From Planctobacterium sp965279005 (GTDB lineage: Bacteria; Pseudomonadota; Gammaproteobacteria; Enterobacterales; Alteromonadaceae), in assembly GCA_965279005.1 (NCBI GenBank), contig CBDIHK010000026.1, forward strand, positions 496,001 to 560,000: 64,000 nucleotides of DNA. Direction: 5' to 3'. The position numbers and the translations under genes were made by a program. Numbering within the stretch: the stretch's first letter is position 1; every line of letters begins with the position of its first letter. Of the stretch, positions 33,565 through 43,897 are shown piece by piece. The notes under the pieces are model-generated. The model saw only the letters and a program-made list of their open reading frames with translations, ran no database searches and had not been told where the DNA came from.

Positions 33565-34386
33565 GTGGTTCGTTTGGAATTTGCGCTGTTGCAGGTTGTT
33601 AAGCTCTTACTCTATTTATTCTGCTTTGCTATGCCCAGCTGGCTGGCGGCAAAGGAAATGCTGATTGCGGTAAACGAGCGCGATATCTACCGCTACCAAG
33701 ACCAAGCGGGTGAATGGCAAGGCAAAGATATTGCATTGGTCAAGGCGGTTTTCCGCAGGGTTCCCCACGGCTACAGGATTATCGCAATGCCATGGCCAAG
33801 GGTGTTAAAAAGCCTCGAGGCAGGTACGGTTGATATGACCTTGGCCGCGGCAAAAACGCCGGAGCGACAGGTTTACGCTTGGTTTAGCACCCCACCCTTC
33901 CGATATAGCCATTACCTGTTGTTCGTAAGGAGGGATAGGTTAAGCCTATTTAGTTCCATCAAATCACTGCGGGGTTTAATTGGCAAGGATGTACTGATTG
34001 GTGCACTGCGTGGCGCCATCTATTCAGATTCATTTTTCCTAATGCTGGCTGAACCGGGCTTCAAAGAGAAGCTGGTTTATATAGACGACGACCAAAGCAT
34101 GGTCAGTTTCGCCCTCAAAGGTAGGGTTGACGCTTATATTGATTCTGAAATAGAAGGTAAACACTACCTGTTGAGGCAACCCGGCTTATCTGAATTGATT
34201 GTGCCCTTATTCCAAATCACCTCTGACGAAGAGGCGAAAAGCAGGTTGATGTTTAGTAAAAAAACAGTCCCCCCCCTGGTTGTAGAGCAATTCAACCAAG
34301 CCTTGGTTGATTTGCATTCGAGCGGTGAATACCAGCAAATATCAGAACTGTTCAATCCCATTGCCAACTTGCCTAAAGCAAAATAA
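33565..34386 (+). CDS. Exported solute-binding-like protein (SBP family 3 fold)
   Basis: 273 residues, GTG start. The signal peptide is LLLYLFCFAMPSWLAAKE; the mature part shows the two-lobe amino-acid-binding-protein pattern (GKDIALVKAVFRRV, GTVDMTLAAAKTPERQ, FALKGRVDAYIDSE). No transport genes are adjacent, so it may be a sensor, a chaperone or an orphan binding protein, as is common in Alteromonadales. Confidence 0.82.
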   Translation: MVRLEFALLQVVKLLLYLFCFAMPSWLAAKEMLIAVNERDIYRYQDQAGEWQGKDIALVKAVFRRVPHGYRIIAMPWPRVLKSLEAGTVDMTLAAAKTPERQVYAWFSTPPFRYSHYLLFVRRDRLSLFSSIKSLRGLIGKDVLIGALRGAIYSDSFFLMLAEPGFKEKLVYIDDDQSMVSFALKGRVDAYIDSEIEGKHYLLRQPGLSELIVPLFQITSDEEAKSRLMFSKKTVPPLVVEQFNQALVDLHSSGEYQQISELFNPIANLPKAK

Positions 34387-34461
34387 ACACTATCCAATAC
34401 AAGCTATCTTCGCCGTTTTATCTAACTTAATATCCCACAGCGCATTGCCAGGGTTATGGTT

Positions 34462-34725
34462 ATACCGATCCCATTAAGTACTTGCTTACTCAGCGCTGCC
34501 TCAGGGACTCAAGTTCAAGGCGCACGAATGAAGTAATACTGGTGGTCTTTCGAACTTCGTGCAACGATGAAATTGTGTTCCTGAGGCGCGTCTTCGATGG
34601 GTTTGAAAAGGGTTTATACAGCGTTAAATGTTCTCGATTTAGACCCACTAGACCTTTGAACATTTGCCTTGTCTAAACCCTTTTCAATTCCCACTGGGTG
34701 AGCAAATACTTAATGGAATCGGTAT
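34462..34725. repeat. 264-bp cruciform-forming repeat element (MITE-like)
   Basis: The ends are 32-bp imperfect inverted repeats (34462-34493 and 34694-34725, 28 of 32 matching). Inside are two further hairpins. Arm A is CCTCAGG (34499) / CCTGAGG (34580) with partial pairing inward. Arm B is TTGAAAAGGGTTTA (34603-34616), exactly complementary to 34674-34687, with AAATGTTC / GAACATTT further in. The whole can fold into a three-way junction. No coding capacity. Single ends occur at 8432 and, degenerate, at 54854. Confidence 0.8.
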
Positions 34726-35037
34726 TAATTCCCCTTAAAGCTAGGCCGCGTGTATCTTTTCACGCATTTGCAACGCTCGTTGTAACTTTCGCCGCACAAG
34801 GCTACCGACTAATCGCTAGCTACTCGCAAAAAATGGAATTATTGAACTATCCTAGTGTGTTATAGGTGCCTCAAGAAGATAAGGAGCCAGCCCTCCGTTG
34901 TTTGGTGCTCGACACTACAAATACCAATAGGATTGGTGCTAATGGAATCTATGTATTTAATGGATATGGGTATATGACCGGCTACGCAAAGTTAAGCTGC
35001 ATATTGGGCAATGGGAATTAGCGGAGTGTCACCTGCT
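34726..35037. other. Intergenic leader before the propeller kinase
   Basis: About 310 bp with no recognised gene. It holds a small perfect hairpin ACCAAT/ATTGGT (about 34922-34937) and a fragment CTAATGGAATC, reminiscent of the repeat end above. A GGAG ribosome binding site lies at 35023. Confidence 0.4.
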
Positions 35038-38000
35038 ATGTCGCAAAGGCTTTTGCTAAAACATGCCCATATGCTGTGCCTATTGCTTTACACAGCAATA
35101 CTCAATTTGCTAGTTAACTTCCCAGCAGCGGCCAGCAACCAGCCTAACCCAGTAGTTCAACAGCTAGCAAACGCCTATATCCAATTTGATATCAAAATTG
35201 TCACCCCCCCCGGCAACCCCACAGCTAGATGGTGGCTCAAAGTAGAGGCGGGCCAGCTAGAACAAGCGGTTGAGCTTGAGCTTAAATCCGATTTGGAAAA
35301 ACAAATGCCGCCAGTGGTCGGCGAATGGCGCACATTCAGGTTTGACCTGCTATCGGTATCGAGGATGGGCACTGGAATTAACCTCGAAGCCATCGACAAA
35401 ATCTTAATTTTTCCCACATGGGGGATGGGTGCAAATGCCCGTTACCAAATCGACAACATCTTTATCGGTACAGACAATAACAACAGCAAACTCGTCGTTT
35501 TTGATGAATCCAGTAATGGGCAGTGGCCTGCTTGGGACTGTTGTGGCGGAACTCTACCAGAAATTGTTCGAGCCAAAGACCGTGGCCGGGGTAACGTCGT
35601 GCAATTTAGTGTTAACAATGGTAATTCCGGCACTGTTTTAGGATTCAACACACTAGAATCCCCAAGGCCAAAACCCTTCAACGTCACCTCTTTGCTTGAT
35701 GAAACGCTGTTAAATTCGGTCAGTGCAGGTGTGTTGGTGAAAGAGGATCCTACCGCAACTCTGCACTTTAGCCATCTAAATTCAGAAGCAATAAGCACCA
35801 TAGGCACCATTTATAAAGTGCTAACTGATCCACAGGGATTTATGTGGTTTGGTGGCTCCGATGGTCTTGCGCGCTACGATGGCTATGGCCTAAAAGTCTA
35901 CAAACATGACAATAAGGATCCCACAAGCCTGAGCAATAACAGTATTTGGGATATGTTGGTAGACAGCCAAGGCAGGTTTTGGATTGCCACCGACCTTGGC
36001 ATTAACCTGTTTTCCCCCAAAACCCAAACTTTCACCCATTACCTGCATGATCCCCAAGACCAATCAAGTTTGAGCCACAACATTGTCAAAGTAATTTATG
36101 AAGACTCAAAAGGGGATATTTGGATAGGTACCTATGGCGGTGGGCTAAATAGGATGACACAAGGTGGAGGCAAGTTTGAACGGTTTCAAAGCGCACCTGA
36201 TATCCCCAATAGCCTGAGCAACAATACAGTCAATGCCATCTTCGAAGATCGCGATGGCACACTTTGGATAGGCACTGAAATCGGCTTAAATAAATTCAAT
36301 TCGGATACCAATGGTTTCACCAGTTTTTACAATTACTGGGGTGACCAAACAAGCCTTGACGACAGCGCTGTGCGGGTAATAGCAGAAGGTACTGATAATA
36401 GGCTTTGGATTGGTACCTACAGCGGCTTAAACCAATTCGATAGGAATACGGGAACCGCCACACGCTTTAAGTTCCAGAATGAAACTAGTGTCGATGTTGT
36501 TGCCATAGAATTTGATAGTCAAGGCCAGTTATGGATGGCAACGGGCCAAGGTTTAGTGGTTTTTAATCCTGAGGCCCGGCAGTATTCCAAGTACCAAAAC
36601 AACCCATACTTGAAAAGCAGCTTTGAAGGCAACTACCCGGCTAGCATCTACAAAGATGACAATGAAAATTGGTGGCTGGGCACATTTCCCGGCGGCATTA
36701 ACTATGTTGACTATAGCAAAAACCTGTTCACTACCTACTTACATGAACCCAACCAAAGCAGTAGCCTTAGTCACAATTCCGTGCTCTCTATCGCTGAAGC
36801 TCCTTCTGGCAATTTGTGGCTAGGCACAGATGGCGGAGGCCTAAATTACTTCAACAAACAATCTGGCCAGTTTAATCATTACCTTAATGATCCAGATAGT
36901 CCTCGCTCACTGGCAGCGAACTCGGTGCTGTCGATTACTTTGGATCATAAGCAACAGCTTTGGCTAGGTGCCTGGCATGCCCAGTTGAGCATCCTAGATA
37001 CCAAAACCGACCAGTTTATCCACCAAGCAACTGATGTTGAGGGGCACCAGGTTCCCAGCAGCTGGTATATCTGGACATCCTTGCAAGACCGATTTGGAGA
37101 TGTTTGGCTAGGCACCACCGCCAATGGTCTGATTAGATTCAGGCAAGAAGACCAAAGCTACTTTACCTACTACCCATGGGAAGATAATCCAGACCATTTT
37201 GTTTCTCGGTTTGTATGGTCGATCTTTGAAGACAGCGCTGGTGACCTTTGGTTTGGCACCAGCGATGGACTGGCCAAATATCTCCGTGACAGCGACATCT
37301 TTGAGCAATACCAATTTGATCCATCCAATACCAATAGTTTGAGCAACAACATCATTTTGGATATCAATGAAGACCTGGATGGTAATCTATGGATAGGTAC
37401 CCGTGGCGGTGGCGTGAACAAGTTTGATAGGCAAAAACAAACCTTTGTGTCCTATGGCACTGCCGAGGGCTTACCCGACGATGTCGTCACAGGTATCCTA
37501 CCCGATGACAATGGCTATTTGTGGCTTAGCACCTTCAATGGCTTGTGCCGCTTTGCTCCTGATACTAATAGCTGCACCAATTTTAGCAACATAGGTGGCT
37601 TACAAAGCAATAAGTTCAATATCGGAGCGGCACTGAAGTTAAAGACTGGCGAGCTAGTGTTTGGCAGCACCGGCGGTTTCACCTTGTTCCACCCCGACGA
37701 CATTAAAAGCAGTAATAAAATTCCACCGGTGGTATTGACCGATTTTCAAATCGCCAACCGTAGCGTGCCTGTGGCCGCGGAAGGCTCGCCATTGACCAGT
37801 GATATTTCATTGACCCGGGAAATTACACTTGACCACGAGCAATCCATGTTCTCTATCGAGTTTTCCGCACTCGATTACCAAAACCCAGGTAAAAATAACT
37901 ATGCCTACTTATTGCAAGGTTACGATGAGGAGTGGAACGACATCGGATATCGGCGCCGTGCCACTTATACCAATTTGGATCCAGGTAGTTATGTATTTAG

Positions 38001-39409
38001 GGTGAAAGGTGCCAATAGCAAAGGTATTTGGAACGATGAAGGGGCTGCGGTCACTATTAACATACTGCCGCCACCTTGGAAAAGCTGGTGGGCTTACAGC
38101 ATCTACCTATTTACAACCATCACTGTACTCGGCCTGATCATTTACCTGCAAGTGAAAAAATTACAGGAGCGCAAGCAATTAAAACTCGCCCTGTGGGCCA
38201 GCGGCGATGAACTGTGGAACGTTGACTTGGTAAAGCAGCAGGTATTCCGGGAAAACAGTTTGGATTACCTGGATCGCCCTGACCAAGGCTCCTGGTTATT
38301 TACCGGTATTGAAACCAGCAATATCCACCCGGACGATCGCCACTCAGTCATCACGGCGATGCGTGAGCAGTTTGAATATGGTAGTGAATCCTTTGAGTTA
38401 ACTTACCGGGAAAAGACTAAATCCGGCGATTGGGTATGGCTGCAGGATCGCGGCAAAGTCACCTCCCGGGATATAGCGGGTACGCCAACCCGGTTTAGCG
38501 GCACCACCAAAAACATACACCCGCTGAAAACCACCGAAGCCAAACTGGTGTCCCTGAACCAAGAGCTGGAGCAACGTGTTGCCTTGCGCACCAGTGAACT
38601 GCAACAGAGCAACGAATTCTTGAAAAGCACCCAGGCGCAGCTAGTTGAATCAGAGAAGATGGCATCGCTCGGCACGGTAGTTGTTGGGGTATCCCACGAG
38701 CTAAACACACCGGTCGGTATTGCAGTAACCGCTTTATCCAACCTGAAGCACCAACTAAGTGAGATGTTTAGGCTGGCTGAACAAGGCAAGCTGACTAAAA
38801 CGGCTTTTAATAAGTTCAGGGAAAATGCCTCTGCCTCCGTCGACCTGGCTTATGCCAATATGTCCAAGTCCATCAGCATTATCACAAGCTTTAGAAAGAT
38901 ATCGGTAGACCGCTCCAGCTATACCTTGAGCACCCACCCATTGCGGGGGTTGATTGAGTTTGCAGTGGCAGAGTCCATCGCTGATGCCAAACACAGCGAT
39001 GACAACATTGAGATTGCATGCCCTGACGATCTAATCATCACAACATACGACAACACATTCAGCTCCATCTTAAAGCAGTTATTGAACAATGCCCGCCAGC
39101 ATGCTTTTACCCCAGGCGCACCTATCCATCTCGACATTACGGCCAAAAGCGAAGGGCAAAACCTTGTCATTACCTTGCAAGACCACGGTAAAGGCATGGA
39201 TGAAGAGGAAGTGGCCAGCATTTTTTGATCCCTTCTACACCACCGACAGGGGAACCTATATTGGTTTGGGCTTGTTCGTTGTCTACAACGAAGTGCATCA
39301 CTTGTTAAACGGCACCATTAAGTGTGAGAGCACACCTGGTAAGGGCAGCACGTTTATCCTCACCCTACCCAATTTAGGTGCCAATTGTGATAGTGGCGGA
39401 CAAATATAA
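35038..39409 (+). pseudogene. Propeller sensor histidine kinase, frameshifted near the 3' end
   Basis: Domain order: signal peptide; a beta-sandwich, carbohydrate-binding-like region (about 25-170, ending YQIDNIFIG); two-component propeller repeats (many WIGT/WLGT blades, about 230-900); Y_Y_Y domain; one membrane span (YSIYLFTTITVLGLIIYLQ); PAS; coiled coil; kinase core with VGVSHELNTPVGI as H-box. The frame stops at TGA 39226-39228 within ASIF after a T6 run (39221-39226). Removing one T restores FDPFYTTDRG...GLGLFVVYNEV, the missing G-boxes, to 39409. Either an assembly error, a mutation or slippage. An ATG at 35011 is an alternative start. Confidence 0.8.
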
Positions 39410-39426
39410 GCATTTTTTCGAAATTG

Positions 39427-39957
39427 CTAATCGGCGTAACCGCTACCTATTGCCCGAAACGGCATTTCGAGTCCGAGCTCTGGTACCTGCAACCCAACCC
39501 AAGCCGGAAAGGTGTTGCTGTTTGGTCCAGGAAACAAGGTATAGTCATTTGCCCAAGGATAGCGTTCTATAGCCTGTTTTATCTCGGGGATCAGCATCTC
39601 AGCTTGTGCGCCCTGGATAGTGTGGAATTTATCGGGCTTGGCCCCATACCAATAGCGGTCTGGGGTTGCCGTTGTGTACACCCGCAATGCTGGCAAACCC
39701 CGTTTGACACGCCAACCGACAACTTCATACACGGTAAACTCCGCTTCATCCCGTTCTTTGATGGCAAGCCAGGTATGTACCGCAAACCAACCGCGCCAAC
39801 TAAACGCATCGGCGGCATAAAACTCGATGACGGCCTCTTTTTGCTGAATAGGATTGGCTGCGATACCGGCCGATTCGCGGCTGGCGCTACGCCAATTGCT
39901 GTTGCTGCATGCGCTTAGAAACAGTGAAAGCAATATTAAGAAAAGGGTTTTACGCAT
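39427..39957 (-). CDS. DUF3750-family lipoprotein
   Basis: 176 residues from the ATG at 39957 (GTG at 39969 also possible). The lipobox LSAC follows a short hydrophobic signal. The mature part contains FAVHTWLAIKERDEAEFTVYEVVGWRV and DYTLFPGPNSNTFPAWV, characteristic of DUF3750. This family is found in proteobacteria and its function is undefined. It is convergent with the frameshifted kinase, 17 bp away. Confidence 0.8.
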   Translation of the reverse strand: MRKTLFLILLSLFLSACSNSNWRSASRESAGIAANPIQQKEAVIEFYAADAFSWRGWFAVHTWLAIKERDEAEFTVYEVVGWRVKRGLPALRVYTTATPDRYWYGAKPDKFHTIQGAQAEMLIPEIKQAIERYPWANDYTLFPGPNSNTFPAWVGLQVPELGLEMPFRAIGSGYAD

Positions 39958-40176
39958 TGCACTTACCACGAGACAGGCTGAAATAAGCAGAGCTTACCCG
40001 CAATCATGGTTGCGCCACAATCCATTAGCGACCAAGCGCAGAGGCTAAGGGATCAATACCATTTATACTTGTATTGGTGCATCGGACAATCTTTTGATCA
40101 AACTCAATTCCAGCACAGGCTGCTTGGCGCAATATAAAGTAGGTAGATGCAGCCTTACTAGGTGGGAACAGCAGTT

Positions 40177-41130
40177 ATGGAGTTCAAAGATTATTACCAG
40201 GTGCTGGGTATTGCCCGTGATGCGACCCAAGACGAGGTCAAGCGGGCCTATAAACGCTTGGCCCGCAAGTACCACCCGGATGTTAGCAACGAACCGGATG
40301 CGGAAGAGCGCTTTAAAGAAATCAATGAGGCCAACGAAGTGCTGAAGGATCCCGAAAAACGGGCCGCTTATGATCAACTGGGTGCAAATTGGGAAGCGGG
40401 GCAGGATTTCCGCCCTCCTCCTGATTGGGACGGTGGCTTTGAATTCCACGGTGGTGGCTTTACCAATGCTGATGCCGCCCACTTTAGTGACTTTTTCGAG
40501 AGCTTGTTTGGAAAACACGGTCCCCAGGGCGGTTTTCAAGGTGGCTCCTCAAGGGCCTACTATGCCAAAGGTGGCGACAGCCATGCCAAAGTGGCCATTG
40601 ATATACAGGATGCCTTTAATGGCGTGGCAAAAAGCATAAGGTTGAAACATCTTGAACCTGGGCAGGATGGGCAGCCCCGCGTTAGGGAGCGCACCTTACA
40701 GGTTAAAATTCCCAAAGGGGTTCGGCAAGGCCAGCACATCCGGTTGTCGGGACAAGGGGAACCGGGTATTGGACAAGGCAAGGCAGGTGACCTTTATCTG
40801 GAAATCAACTTCAGGCCACATCCTTATTACCGCGTTGAAGGCAAGGATGTATACCTAACACTGCCAGTTGCCCCCTGGGAAGCCGCTCTGGGGGAGACCG
40901 TTACCATCCCCAGTCCCACCGGCACATTGAGCGTAAAGATCCCACCAGGCTGCGATAATGGCAAACGCTTGCGCTTGAAAGGCCGGGGTATCCCGGCCAA
41001 GGTACCAGGCGATTTTTATGTTGAAGTAAGCATCGCCTTGCCCAAGGCTGATAGCGACAAAGCCAAACAAGCCTACGCCGATATGCGACGGGCTTTTGAC
41101 TTTGAACCACGCAAAAGTATGGGGGTATAA
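40177..41130 (+). CDS. cbpA: Curved-DNA-binding protein CbpA (DnaJ-like)
   Basis: 317 residues from the ATG at 40177, with GGTGGGA upstream. The J domain has the HPD motif (RKYHPDVSNEPDAEERFKEIN), then a G/F-rich linker and the C-terminal DnaJ domain (KIPKGVRQGQHIRLSGQGEPG). It acts as a DnaK co-chaperone and nucleoid protein. No zinc-finger domain, as expected for CbpA. cbpM starts 2 bp after the stop. Confidence 0.95.
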   Translation: MEFKDYYQVLGIARDATQDEVKRAYKRLARKYHPDVSNEPDAEERFKEINEANEVLKDPEKRAAYDQLGANWEAGQDFRPPPDWDGGFEFHGGGFTNADAAHFSDFFESLFGKHGPQGGFQGGSSRAYYAKGGDSHAKVAIDIQDAFNGVAKSIRLKHLEPGQDGQPRVRERTLQVKIPKGVRQGQHIRLSGQGEPGIGQGKAGDLYLEINFRPHPYYRVEGKDVYLTLPVAPWEAALGETVTIPSPTGTLSVKIPPGCDNGKRLRLKGRGIPAKVPGDFYVEVSIALPKADSDKAKQAYADMRRAFDFEPRKSMGV

Positions 41131-41132
41131 CC

Positions 41133-41447
41133 ATGGCCAAAGCAATCATGACCTTATTGGATGGCGAACTGTTAGATGAGCATATCGAGTTGAGCTTCGC
41201 TGAGCTGTGCCGCAGCTGTGCCCTGTCAGCAGAAGAGCTGCTCGAACTCGTGGAACAGGGGGTAATTGTACCCAAAGGCCGGGACAGCAGGACATGGCGT
41301 TTCCAGGCTATTTGTATCCAGCGGGTAAAATGCGCCACCCGCTTGCGCAAGGATCTTGGGGTGAACGTCGCCGGTGTTGCCTTGGCGTTGGAACTATTGG
41401 ATGAACTGCAAGAGCTGAGGCAGCGGCTCGAAAAGCAAGCGCGCTAG
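41133..41447 (+). CDS. cbpM: Chaperone modulator CbpM
   Basis: 104 residues, the family's length. The MerR-like helical fold (FAELCRSCALSAEELLELVEQGVI) and the C-terminal coiled coil (LALELLDELQELRQRLEK) match CbpM, which binds the J domain of CbpA and inhibits it. It forms an operon with cbpA. Confidence 0.92.
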   Translation: MAKAIMTLLDGELLDEHIELSFAELCRSCALSAEELLELVEQGVIVPKGRDSRTWRFQAICIQRVKCATRLRKDLGVNVAGVALALELLDELQELRQRLEKQAR

Positions 41448-41450
41448 CTT

Positions 41451-42422
41451 ATGCAGCAAATAGACCCGTGCTCCTGGATAAGCCAAAACTGGCGCAACAA
41501 ACTGCACTCAGCGTTATTGGTAGGTGTCATGATGGGGTTTGCCGGCGGGCTTGGCTATTTAATCTGGGGCGAGGTTGGGCTGTTGTTTTTGTTGGCCTTT
41601 ACCCTTTCTGCCGTGCTGTTTAATCCCACTATTTCACCATGGCTGGTGATGACAATGTACAGGGCCATCGGCTTGCCTGTGTCACAGGCACCTTCCCTGC
41701 ACTACAATGTGGCGCTGATGGCAAAAGTGGCGGGTTTACCCAATCCACCACAACTCTACCTGATCCCAAGCCAGGTACTTAATGCCTTCGCCGTTGGTAA
41801 ACAGTCCAATTCGGCAATAGCAGTTACCTATGGCATGTTGAATAGGTTAACGGAAGAGGAACTGCTAGCGGTCTTGGCGCATGAGATAAGCCATATCAGG
41901 AATAACGATATCAGGGTGATGGGGTTGGCCGACTTGTTTAGCAGGATGACCAGTTTCTTGTCCTTGCTGGGGCAAGCCTTGTTTATCCTTAACTTGCCCT
42001 TGATGCTATATGCTGAAGTTGCGGTAAATTGGGCCACGGTAGCGGTATTGATCTTAGCGCCCACCATTAGTGCATTGGCACAGCTGGCGCTGTCCCGCAC
42101 CAGGGAATACGAAGCCGATCTGCTTGCAGTCAAACTGACTGGCAACCCCGACGGCCTAGCCAGGGCATTGGCTAAAATTGAATATTTCCAAGGCGGTTGG
42201 TTGGAACAAATTGTACTACCAGGCAGGCGCTTGCCAGATCCTTCATTGTTGCGCACCCACCCGCCAACCCAGGAGCGTATCAAAAGGCTATTAGCAGTAA
42301 AAAAAGACCTTTATCCAAGCTATGCCAGCCCCGCGTTTAAAGCCCCCCATTTCAATGGCTGGGTGCCCAAGCACAAACCCAAGGCTAAACCAAGGTGGCA
42401 TATTAATGGGCTTTGGTATTGA
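41451..42422 (+). CDS. M48-family membrane zinc metalloprotease (HtpX-like)
   Basis: 323 residues. Two N-terminal membrane spans, then the zinc motif HEISHIRNND (HExxH); further spans and the glutamate ligand in SRTREYEADLLAV follow, as in HtpX. It follows cbpM by 3 bp, so it is probably co-transcribed with the chaperone pair and linked to membrane protein quality control. The C-terminus (GWVPKHKPKAKPRWH) is basic and unusual. Confidence 0.88.
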   Translation: MQQIDPCSWISQNWRNKLHSALLVGVMMGFAGGLGYLIWGEVGLLFLLAFTLSAVLFNPTISPWLVMTMYRAIGLPVSQAPSLHYNVALMAKVAGLPNPPQLYLIPSQVLNAFAVGKQSNSAIAVTYGMLNRLTEEELLAVLAHEISHIRNNDIRVMGLADLFSRMTSFLSLLGQALFILNLPLMLYAEVAVNWATVAVLILAPTISALAQLALSRTREYEADLLAVKLTGNPDGLARALAKIEYFQGGWLEQIVLPGRRLPDPSLLRTHPPTQERIKRLLAVKKDLYPSYASPAFKAPHFNGWVPKHKPKAKPRWHINGLWY

Positions 42423-42475
42423 AAGCAGCTTGCTGGACTTTGAATCCACTCGGTGCGCTGTTTCCGCAGTTATAG

Positions 42476-42602
42476 CAACAAAAGGGTCAGGTTCGATTGA
42501 AAAAGCCAACCTACAACAAAAGGGTCAGGTTCGATTGAAAAAGCCAACCTAAAGGAAAAATGCAGTAGGATTTGGATACCAATCGAACCTGACCCTTTTG
42601 TT
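42476..42602. repeat. REP-like repeat cluster: two direct and one inverted copy
   Basis: A 38-bp unit (core AAAAGGGTCAGGTTCGATTG) is repeated perfectly in tandem (42476-42513 and 42514-42551), and its first 22 bp occur inverted at 42581-42602. The outer copies could pair into a long hairpin between M48 and LURP-one genes. GGGTCAGGTTCGA-type repeats resemble REP elements mobilised by RAYT transposases; no such transposase gene is nearby. Confidence 0.8.
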
Positions 42603-42610
42603 CTTAAAGC

Positions 42611-43114
42611 CTAATCCGCCCCTGAACCACTGCTATCATCTTGCTTATCCTGGAGCATGGCAACCATGACAATAGTGGTAAACAGTTCATCGCTATCACT
42701 ATCTTCCTGTATTTGCACAATGTGCCTATCCCGCAGTGACAGGAGTTTTTCATTAGCAGAAGCAATGGTTCTATCGCCATGCGAAATGGCAAATTCCATA
42801 TCCCAAATATTACCAGCCACCACGGCACCGTCATAAGCGCCACCAAAAACATTGTAAACACGGTTCCAGGAGAACAACTTGCGTTTTATCACGAAATCGC
42901 CAAGCGTCGACTGCACATGCCAGGTGGATGACCAAGCCCAAAGCTTCCTCTTGAGCATTGCCAGTTGCTCACCGCTTTTTTCGATTGTCCAAGTTGGGCT
43001 AAACAATGCCAAGGAACCTTGCGCATCATAGCGCCGCTCCCCGTTTTCATCATCAATAAACATATGTCCTTTAAAGCTAAAAATTTTATTACTTATTGAT
43101 AGTGTCCTAGGCAT
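42611..43114 (-). CDS. LURP-one-related (phospholipid scramblase-like) protein
   Basis: 167 residues. The beta-rich pattern KIFSFKGHMFIDDENGERRYDAQG...LKRKLWAWSSTWHV and FVIKRKLFSWNRVYNVF matches the LOR (Tubby-like) fold found in plant LURP-one and bacterial homologs. Role in bacteria unclear. The C-terminal 25 residues are acidic and low complexity (EDSDSDE, DDSSGSGAD). It starts 8 bp past the REP-like cluster on the far side. Confidence 0.75.
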   Translation of the reverse strand: MPRTLSISNKIFSFKGHMFIDDENGERRYDAQGSLALFSPTWTIEKSGEQLAMLKRKLWAWSSTWHVQSTLGDFVIKRKLFSWNRVYNVFGGAYDGAVVAGNIWDMEFAISHGDRTIASANEKLLSLRDRHIVQIQEDSDSDELFTTIVMVAMLQDKQDDSSGSGAD

Positions 43115-43228
43115 GTGTAACCTCAGTATAGCGGCTTAGCTTTATTATACGTATTACCTAATCTAGCTTAGCACCTAGGTACAGCTTTACTCTAGGCCAT
43201 CCGCTTTTGTTTCCTTATTCCTTAGCTG

Positions 43229-43831
43229 CTAGGAGCTGGGCTCTTGCGCCCTAACAGCTATTGCCTGCAACACAGCCCCTTTGCCAGTATGGTAGATGCC
43301 TTCCTGGATATCTCGCTCCAATTCCAGCAAGTGGGTAAAATTCAGGCCTTTTAGTTCTTGGCTAAGTGAGTCACGGCTCTGCATGACGTCAATGTCCTTA
43401 CCACCACCTGTATCATTGTGGACTTGGGCAGGCGTATAGGCTTCAACTAAAAAAACGCCGTTTGGCTTCAGCGCCCCCATTACCTTGCCATGCAATTCCC
43501 GGCGAACCACACTAGGTAGCGGGCAGAAAATCGAAACAATAGCATCCCACTTTGCAATACCCATATCAAAAGTGGCCAAGTCAGCATGAACAAACTCAAT
43601 ATCGACATTATTTTTTGCCGCCAATTTCTTTCCTTTTTTTATCCCTTGGGTGGACAAGTCCACTGCAGTTACTTGGTATCCATGCTTGGCCAAATATACC
43701 GCATTCCTGCCTTCCCCCTCGGCAAGGCACAAGACTTTGCCTTTTGGCAGCAACTTCTCATTTTCCCGTAAAAAGTCATTTGGTTCTGTGCCATAGGCAT
43801 ATTCATTTGATTGGTATCTTGCATCCCACAT
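43229..43831 (-). CDS. Class I SAM-dependent methyltransferase (TehB-like)
   Basis: 200 residues. Motif I is VLCLAEGEGRNAVYLAKHG; further conserved are VTAVDLS and FVHADLATF, with DAIVSIFCPLP as the post-II region. It begins WDARYQSNEYAYGTEPNDF, a signature of thiopurine/tellurite-type methyltransferases. It is divergent from the MerR-type gene at 43908 across a SoxR-box-like dyad, so the regulator may control it. Confidence 0.88.
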   Translation of the reverse strand: MWDARYQSNEYAYGTEPNDFLRENEKLLPKGKVLCLAEGEGRNAVYLAKHGYQVTAVDLSTQGIKKGKKLAAKNNVDIEFVHADLATFDMGIAKWDAIVSIFCPLPSVVRRELHGKVMGALKPNGVFLVEAYTPAQVHNDTGGGKDIDVMQSRDSLSQELKGLNFTHLLELERDIQEGIYHTGKGAVLQAIAVRAQEPSS

Positions 43832-43879
43832 GTTTATTTCCCCTTGGTGTGAACTCGAATGTTTGAGAAGATGCTACAA

Positions 43880-43897
43880 CCTCAAGTCGACTTGAAG
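43880..43897. promoter_or_regulatory. SoxR-box-like dyad
   Basis: CCTCAAGTCGACTTGAAG: an 18-bp nearly perfect palindrome that matches the SoxR operator CCTCAAGTTAACTTGAGG except at the two central bases and one base in the right arm. It lies 11 bp upstream of the merR-type gene, in the shared divergent promoter region. Confidence 0.7.

Noticed and set aside
42476..42602. CRISPR array
   Set aside because: The two direct repeats are adjacent with no spacer and the third copy is inverted; no cas genes are in the window.
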